A DNA stretch of 9,841 nt. It comes from an uncultured Lachnospiraceae bacterium (GTDB lineage: Bacteria; Bacillota; Clostridia; Lachnospirales; Lachnospiraceae). The stretch is taken from contig CAJTQO010000067.1 in the NCBI GenBank assembly GCA_910578405.1, forward strand, positions 1 to 9,841, read 5' to 3'. The translations under genes and the position numbers were made by a program. Positions 6,762-9,841 of the stretch are shown here, piece after piece. How positions within the stretch are numbered: position 1 is the first letter of the stretch; every line of letters begins with the position of its first letter. The notes beneath the pieces were generated by a model that worked only from the letters and a program-made list of their open reading frames with translations, was not told where the DNA came from and searched no databases.

Positions 6762-6794
6762 CGGTGCAGACAACCGGATGGTATGCTTTCCGGA

Positions 6795-6822
6795 TTGGAT
6801 TTTCTATCTTCGATGATAAAAT
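6795..6822 (+). promoter_or_regulatory. Candidate promoter with extended -10
   Basis: TTGGAT (6795-6800) and TAAAAT (6817-6822) are 16 bp apart, and TG stands at 6814-6815, giving the extended -10 form TGATAAAAT. The start would be near 6829, about 24 nt before the small ORF at 6853 and 11 nt before its ribosome binding site. It separates the membrane-protein region from galM. Confidence 0.5.
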
Positions 6823-6852
6823 GAATAGCGCAAACGATAGGGGAGGAAAGAC

Positions 6853-6966
6853 GTGCGTAAGGACGGGCTTTCTCCCTTTTTTGCATACAGGCGTCCCCAA
6901 AAGATTGTCTGCAAAGCTGACGATAGCGTCGAAAAAAAGCTATGGCAGCTCGACACATTGCGATAA
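6853..6966 (+). CDS. Possible 37-residue small protein
   Basis: A GTG start is preceded by an ideal ribosome binding site GGGGAGG (6840-6846) with a 6-nt spacer, and by the promoter candidate just upstream. The frame runs 37 codons to TAA at 6964-6966. The product is soluble and basic, beginning VRKDGLSPFFAYRRPQK and ending KKLWQLDTLR, with one Cys and no membrane segment. I do not recognise it. The stop falls inside a perfect inverted repeat that precedes the next gene's ribosome binding site, so it could act as a leader peptide that controls the downstream gene. Promoter, binding site and ORF in correct order support a real gene, but the length makes chance possible and homology was not tested. 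Confidence 0.45.
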   Translation: MRKDGLSPFFAYRRPQKIVCKADDSVEKKLWQLDTLR

Positions 6967-6979
6967 AAAAATTTTATCG
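6961..6979. repeat. Perfect inverted repeat before the 246-residue gene
   Basis: CGATAAAA (6961-6968) and TTTTATCG (6972-6979) are perfectly inverted around AAA. The repeat overlaps the stop codon of the small ORF and ends 1 bp before the GAGGTG ribosome binding site (6981-6986) of the next gene. It could be a repressor operator or an RNA hairpin that limits ribosome access. The arms are AT-rich, so the RNA hairpin would be weak. Confidence 0.5.
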
Positions 6980-6991
6980 AGAGGTGATATA

Positions 6992-7732
6992 ATGGTTCCA
7001 CCGGAAGGGGGGATGGACATGATATTGCCCAAAGCGGTCAGAGCGGTTGGCGCTATGGAAAAAAAGAGGATTGTTTATCTGGAAGATTATGTTCTTCAAT
7101 ATTTGACAGTTTGTGCGCAAGAGGAGGAAGAACAAGGGACAAGGACGGTTCTGTATGGAAAAAAGGAACGGGATGGCGATACGGACATTTATCTCATTTA
7201 TGGTTTGTATAAACAGAAGGAAGAAAGCGCATCTGTAAAAGCGCAGGAGGGGAAAGAGGAGCGGCAAAACCATGTTTTGCCAATGGAGAAAAAATACAGA
7301 AGGCTGGGGTATATCCATCCGGAAACAGGTGGGATTATGTTGGATGGATGGGGGCCAGGACAAACAGTGCAGGGATATTATGTTTTCTATGACGCAGAGG
7401 AAAAAATGAAGGAATGCCTGGGGGAATATTATGGGAGAAAGTCCGGAAAAGAGAGAACATATGCTCCTGACAGTCAAAGCAGCCAAGAGTCTGTACAGGA
7501 TAGGGGAAAAACAATGAAGGCAAGCCATGCTTCGGAATTGGTGGCATTAAGCCGGGCAGAGGAAAAAAAGGGCGGATCGCCTTTTTTGTGGGTGCGGATA
7601 GCGGTAGTCGGTATTTTTATTATATTTTGCGCAATTGCAGTAATGACAGTGAACAGTTTTGATAAACTTTATGATTTTGTCCAGACGGCAGTGATGACAG
7701 AAGAAATAATGGATGGGGAGGAAAGGAATTGA
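6992..7732 (+). CDS. Membrane-anchored protein of unknown function
   Basis: I do not recognise this 246-residue protein. Residues 20-75 look like a folded, mostly soluble domain (RIVYLEDYVLQYL, then TVLYGKKERDGDTDIYLIYGLYKQ). A charged linker follows (76-103). At 104-131 is RRLGYIHPETGGIMLDGWG and an aromatic strand (GYYVFYD). The order of these elements recalls an MPN/JAB fold, but only one of the expected metal-site residues is in place, so activity is unlikely and the resemblance is speculative. Residues 150-195 are hydrophilic and low in structure. One membrane helix spans about 198-220, with positive charge before it, so most of the protein should face the cytoplasm and a 26-residue acidic tail the outside. 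The start is ATG 6992 with GAGGTG 5 nt upstream; the open frame back to 6764 lacks such support. ATG 7013 is an alternative start. Confidence 0.8.
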   Translation: MVPPEGGMDMILPKAVRAVGAMEKKRIVYLEDYVLQYLTVCAQEEEEQGTRTVLYGKKERDGDTDIYLIYGLYKQKEESASVKAQEGKEERQNHVLPMEKKYRRLGYIHPETGGIMLDGWGPGQTVQGYYVFYDAEEKMKECLGEYYGRKSGKERTYAPDSQSSQESVQDRGKTMKASHASELVALSRAEEKKGGSPFLWVRIAVVGIFIIFCAIAVMTVNSFDKLYDFVQTAVMTEEIMDGEERN

Positions 7733-7757
7733 AGCCATTCCGCAATTATGTTAAAAT
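7729..7757 (+). promoter_or_regulatory. Candidate promoter for the DUF5711-like gene
   Basis: TTGAAG (7729-7734) and TAAAAT (7752-7757) are 17 bp apart, with TG at 7749-7750, giving the extended -10 TGTTAAAAT. The -35 overlaps the stop codon of the preceding gene. Transcription would start near 7764, about 60 nt before the next ATG. A 6-bp inverted repeat (ATTCCG 7737-7742, CGGAAT 7767-7772) brackets the -10 and could be an operator. Confidence 0.5.
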
Positions 7758-7824
7758 AACAAAGAGACGGAATGAAGTGCATTTAGGCAATACTTGATAA
7801 AGGCCATACAGGAATGGAGAAAGC

Positions 7825-9030
7825 ATGACGAATGTCAGGGAATATCTGCGCTCCAAAGGGAAAAAGGAAAAAAAGGAGCGCAGTATTAATTATAAAGAGA
7901 GAATCAGGGGGCATAAACTGACGGTTTTTTACAGGGGAGTCCTGGCGGTTGCGTTAGCGGCGGCGATAGTTGTTATGGTGGTGATAAGCTGGCAGAACAG
8001 GGAATATGAGGAAAGCGCCGTAATCAGTTCTATGCCCGTAGCGAGGGTGGATGGCTCCACTTATCTGGCGCTGGGCAGCAATATTCTTACATATAGCAAG
8101 GACGGCGCCAACTGTATGGACAGCAAAGGCGTTGTGCTGTGGAACCAGACTTATGAAATGCAAAATCCCATGGTGGATATCAATGGGTCGGTGGTTGCGA
8201 TTGGAGATTATAACGGACGGACTATTTACGTGATGGATACTGTGGGGAGCAAAGGGGAAATTACAACGAACCTTCCCATACGGAAGTTCCGGGTGGCAGC
8301 TAACGGGGTAGTGGCGGTTATCCTGGATGATTCCAGGGTAACGAGAATAAATTTATATGACACAGCCGGAAATGCGCTTGTGGAAAGCGAAACGACTATG
8401 GACAAGTCAGGATATCCAGTGGATATCAGTATTTCGCCAAACGGGGAGTTGCTTGGCATTTCTTACTTATATGTGGATAGCGGTATGATGAAAACATCCA
8501 TAGCATTCCACAATTTCGGAGAGGTTGGCCAGAACCTTTCTTCTGACCGGTTTGTCAGTGGATATGATTATCAAGGGCATGTGGCGCCTTTTCTCCGGTT
8601 TATGAACAGCAGTACAGCGTTTGCAGTGTCGGATGACCGGATTATGTTTTTTTCAGGGAGTGAAAAGCCTTTAAGTGCGGTAGAAAACCTTTTGGCAGAA
8701 GAAATACAGAGTATTTTTTATACGGAGCAATATGTAGGGCTGGTTTTTCTTAATACAGAAGGGAATGGAAAGTACCGTCTGGATATTTATGATGGGAAAG
8801 GCAGTCTGGTAAACCGGAAAAGCTTTGACATGGAATATACCGATATCATTTTTGATGAGGATGAATACATTATTTATAGCAGTACAGAGTTTAGCATTAA
8901 CAATATGCGTGGAGTGGAGCGTTTTACAGGTAAATTTGAGGAAAATGTATATTTGCTGACAACTACTAAAAAACGCAACCGTTTTGTTGTGATGACACAG
9001 GATGCTATGAAAGTAATGGAAATGAAGTAA
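7825..9030 (+). CDS. DUF5711-like single-pass membrane protein
   Basis: The 401 residues begin with a strongly basic cytoplasmic segment (GKKEKKERSINYKERIRGHK, about 11-31). One membrane helix follows at about 33-56 (VFYRGVLAVALAAAIVVMVVIS), so the remaining 340 residues should lie outside the membrane. That part is rich in short strands with repeats of the type GVVAVILDDSRVTRINLYDTAG and GKYRLDIYDGKGSLVNRKSF, the pattern of a beta-propeller resembling WD40 or PQQ folds. No cysteine pair, catalytic motif or sorting signal is evident. From memory the sequence fits the clostridial DUF5711 family, whose function is unknown to me; this was not searched. GGAGA at 7816-7820 lies 4 nt before the ATG. 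Its neighbours encode two other membrane proteins, which suggests an envelope role, by inference only. Confidence 0.8.
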   Translation: MTNVREYLRSKGKKEKKERSINYKERIRGHKLTVFYRGVLAVALAAAIVVMVVISWQNREYEESAVISSMPVARVDGSTYLALGSNILTYSKDGANCMDSKGVVLWNQTYEMQNPMVDINGSVVAIGDYNGRTIYVMDTVGSKGEITTNLPIRKFRVAANGVVAVILDDSRVTRINLYDTAGNALVESETTMDKSGYPVDISISPNGELLGISYLYVDSGMMKTSIAFHNFGEVGQNLSSDRFVSGYDYQGHVAPFLRFMNSSTAFAVSDDRIMFFSGSEKPLSAVENLLAEEIQSIFYTEQYVGLVFLNTEGNGKYRLDIYDGKGSLVNRKSFDMEYTDIIFDEDEYIIYSSTEFSINNMRGVERFTGKFEENVYLLTTTKKRNRFVVMTQDAMKVMEMK

Positions 9031-9082
9031 ACCGCCTTTTGCAGGAGGAAAGACTGGAAGTGGCGGAACCTTAATAGGAGTA

Positions 9083-9568
9083 ATGCAGTTGAATATACTA
9101 GTTATCATTTTAATCATATTAATGCTCTGGAAAATATGGAGAGGGTTAAAAAACGGATTTGCAAAAGAAATCAACAGGGTTATCTCTCTGTTTCTGGCAT
9201 TGGTTGTGTTGTCGGTTGTATTTTTGCTTATAGCGTGCATTGTGGAAAAGAATATGAAAATGACGTTTGTCTCTGTTGCGTTGTTGCTTATCGTCAGCAT
9301 TTTCTGCCGTATTACCGCTGTAGTAATAAAATCTGTGGAGACATTGGCCAAACTGCCTCTGATACGGACGGTAAACGGACTGTTTGGAGCGGCGGCAGGC
9401 ATGTTTGAGGTAATCATTTTTTTTTGGATTATGTATGCCGTTATGGACGGTTTTCCTACTGGGAGCTTTGGGGAACAGGTTATGGCATGGACGAGGGAGA
9501 GCCCTTTTCTCTCTTATATATATAATAAAAATTATATTTTGCATTGGCTGTTGGGCTTAAAAGGATAA
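9083..9568 (+). CDS. CvpA family membrane protein
   Basis: This is an integral membrane protein of the CvpA (colicin V production) family, with a proposed envelope or transport-related role that is poorly defined in Gram-positive bacteria. The 161 residues contain about four membrane helices (roughly 3-16, 33-54, 61-81 and 103-122). The family's first-loop motif is GLKNGFAKEI at 21-30, and LPLIRTVNGLFGAAAG at 91-106 matches the conserved stretch before the last helix. The start is uncertain. AGGAG at 9076-9080 is only 2 nt from ATG 9083 but 8 nt from the in-frame TTG at 9089, which may be the real start. It follows the DUF5711-like gene by 52 bp and is probably co-transcribed. No clear terminator separates it from the rRNA-type promoter. 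Confidence 0.85.
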   Translation: MQLNILVIILIILMLWKIWRGLKNGFAKEINRVISLFLALVVLSVVFLLIACIVEKNMKMTFVSVALLLIVSIFCRITAVVIKSVETLAKLPLIRTVNGLFGAAAGMFEVIIFFWIMYAVMDGFPTGSFGEQVMAWTRESPFLSYIYNKNYILHWLLGLKG

Positions 9569-9650
9569 AATCTTACACGTTTCACTTAAGTTAGAGCGTG
9601 ATAAATTGTGGGGTATGAAGACTTAAAACACTATATATTGTATGCAGGAA

Positions 9651-9717
9651 AAAACTTGAAAAAAATTAAAAAAAATTTGAAAAACTTATTGACAATGTGG
9701 GGGAAGGGTGTTATACT
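9651..9717 (+). promoter_or_regulatory. Strong rRNA-type promoter with UP-like A tracts
   Basis: A perfect TTGACA (9689-9694) and TATACT (9712-9717) are separated by 17 bp. The 38 bp upstream (9651-9688) consist almost wholly of A runs with short T runs, like the UP element that binds the RNA polymerase alpha subunit at rRNA promoters. Transcription should start near 9724. Between the cvpA stop and this point, 9569-9650, I see only an 8-bp palindrome ACTTAAGT at 9584-9591 and no gene. Confidence 0.85.
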
Positions 9718-9723
9718 CAATTT

Positions 9724-9841
9724 CGTTGCTGAGGCAGTGAGGAACAAGCACAAAGCAACAAAGAGAAATTAAGTAAAAATTATGATAAGCACCTTGACAA
9801 CTAAACAGCAATGCAACCCTGAAATTCCTGAAGGAACCGGA
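9724..9841 (+). ncRNA. Probable 5' leader of an rRNA operon (partial)
   Basis: This stretch lies downstream of the strong promoter, has no open frame of note, and carries GCACCTTGACAACT at 9789-9802, which resembles the boxA antitermination motif and the conserved sequence found before 16S rRNA in Bacillota. GTTGCT (9725-9730) and AGCAAC (9754-9759) can pair, and TTCC/GGAA at 9825-9835 forms a small hairpin near the edge. The mature 16S rRNA start motif (AGAGTTTGATC) is not reached. The rRNA identity is inferred from promoter type and leader resemblance. A tRNA operon is the main alternative. Confidence 0.65.

Noticed and set aside
6030..6773. A 247-residue minus-strand frame opposite galM
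   Set aside because: The plus strand encodes a full GalM with all active-site residues; the reverse frame has no recognisable domain or good start.
6764..6991. A 76-codon N-terminal extension of the 246-residue membrane protein
   Set aside because: The first ATG of the open frame has no ribosome binding site and lies upstream of the likely promoter. ATG 6992 has GAGGTG at ideal distance, and the extension reads like non-coding sequence.
1..9841. CRISPR array, prophage, toxin-antitoxin pair or defence island
   Set aside because: No regularly spaced repeats, integrase, capsid, nuclease or paired small toxin genes were found on either strand.

Overview
The window looks like chromosomal DNA of a Clostridia member (Bacillota), most likely Lachnospiraceae. 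The reasons are the moderate GC content with AT-rich promoters, strong GGAGG-type ribosome binding sites, a tRNA gene without encoded CCA, the dnaX-ybaB-recR order, a PFK of the clostridial 'mixed' type, a DUF5711-like protein, and an A-tract-boosted promoter of the rRNA type at the right edge. The assignment comes from gene content and not from a marker gene. Every protein gene reads left to right. The only minus-strand gene is a tRNA.

Layout. 1-62 holds two short hairpins beside the broken 5' end of a chemotaxis receptor gene (63-1088), which keeps its signalling half but has lost its sensor and membrane part. A terminator-like hairpin follows. A minus-strand tRNA-Ser(CGA) comes next (1427-1512), with its own terminator and a candidate promoter that diverges from the pfkA promoter. 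pfkA (1814-2887) and dnaX (2959-4524) follow. Between dnaX and ybaB lies a 107-bp tandem duplication; each unit carries a terminator-like hairpin facing the opposite strand. ybaB (4759-5109) and recR (5109-5705) overlap by one base, and galM (5718-6761) follows 12 bp later.

The right third is less familiar. A well-formed extended -10 promoter precedes a possible 37-codon small gene (6853-6966). It is followed by a 246-residue protein of unknown function with one C-terminal membrane helix (6992-7732), a DUF5711-like single-pass protein with a probable extracytoplasmic beta-propeller (7825-9030, own promoter), and a CvpA-family membrane protein (9083-9568). The window ends in a strong promoter (9689-9717) with an A-rich UP-like element and a leader that resembles the 5' leader of an rRNA operon; the rRNA itself would lie beyond the edge.

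How the genes fit together. dnaX, ybaB and recR form the common replication and recombination-repair cluster: clamp-loader subunit, nucleoid-associated protein, RecFOR component. pfkA and galM are sugar-metabolism genes. The three membrane proteins on the right may form one envelope-related unit, but their joint function is inference. No complete mobile element, CRISPR array or recognised defence system is visible. The points most worth following up are the 107-bp repeat, the receptor breakpoint, the small ORF and the unusual active-site residues of the PFK.
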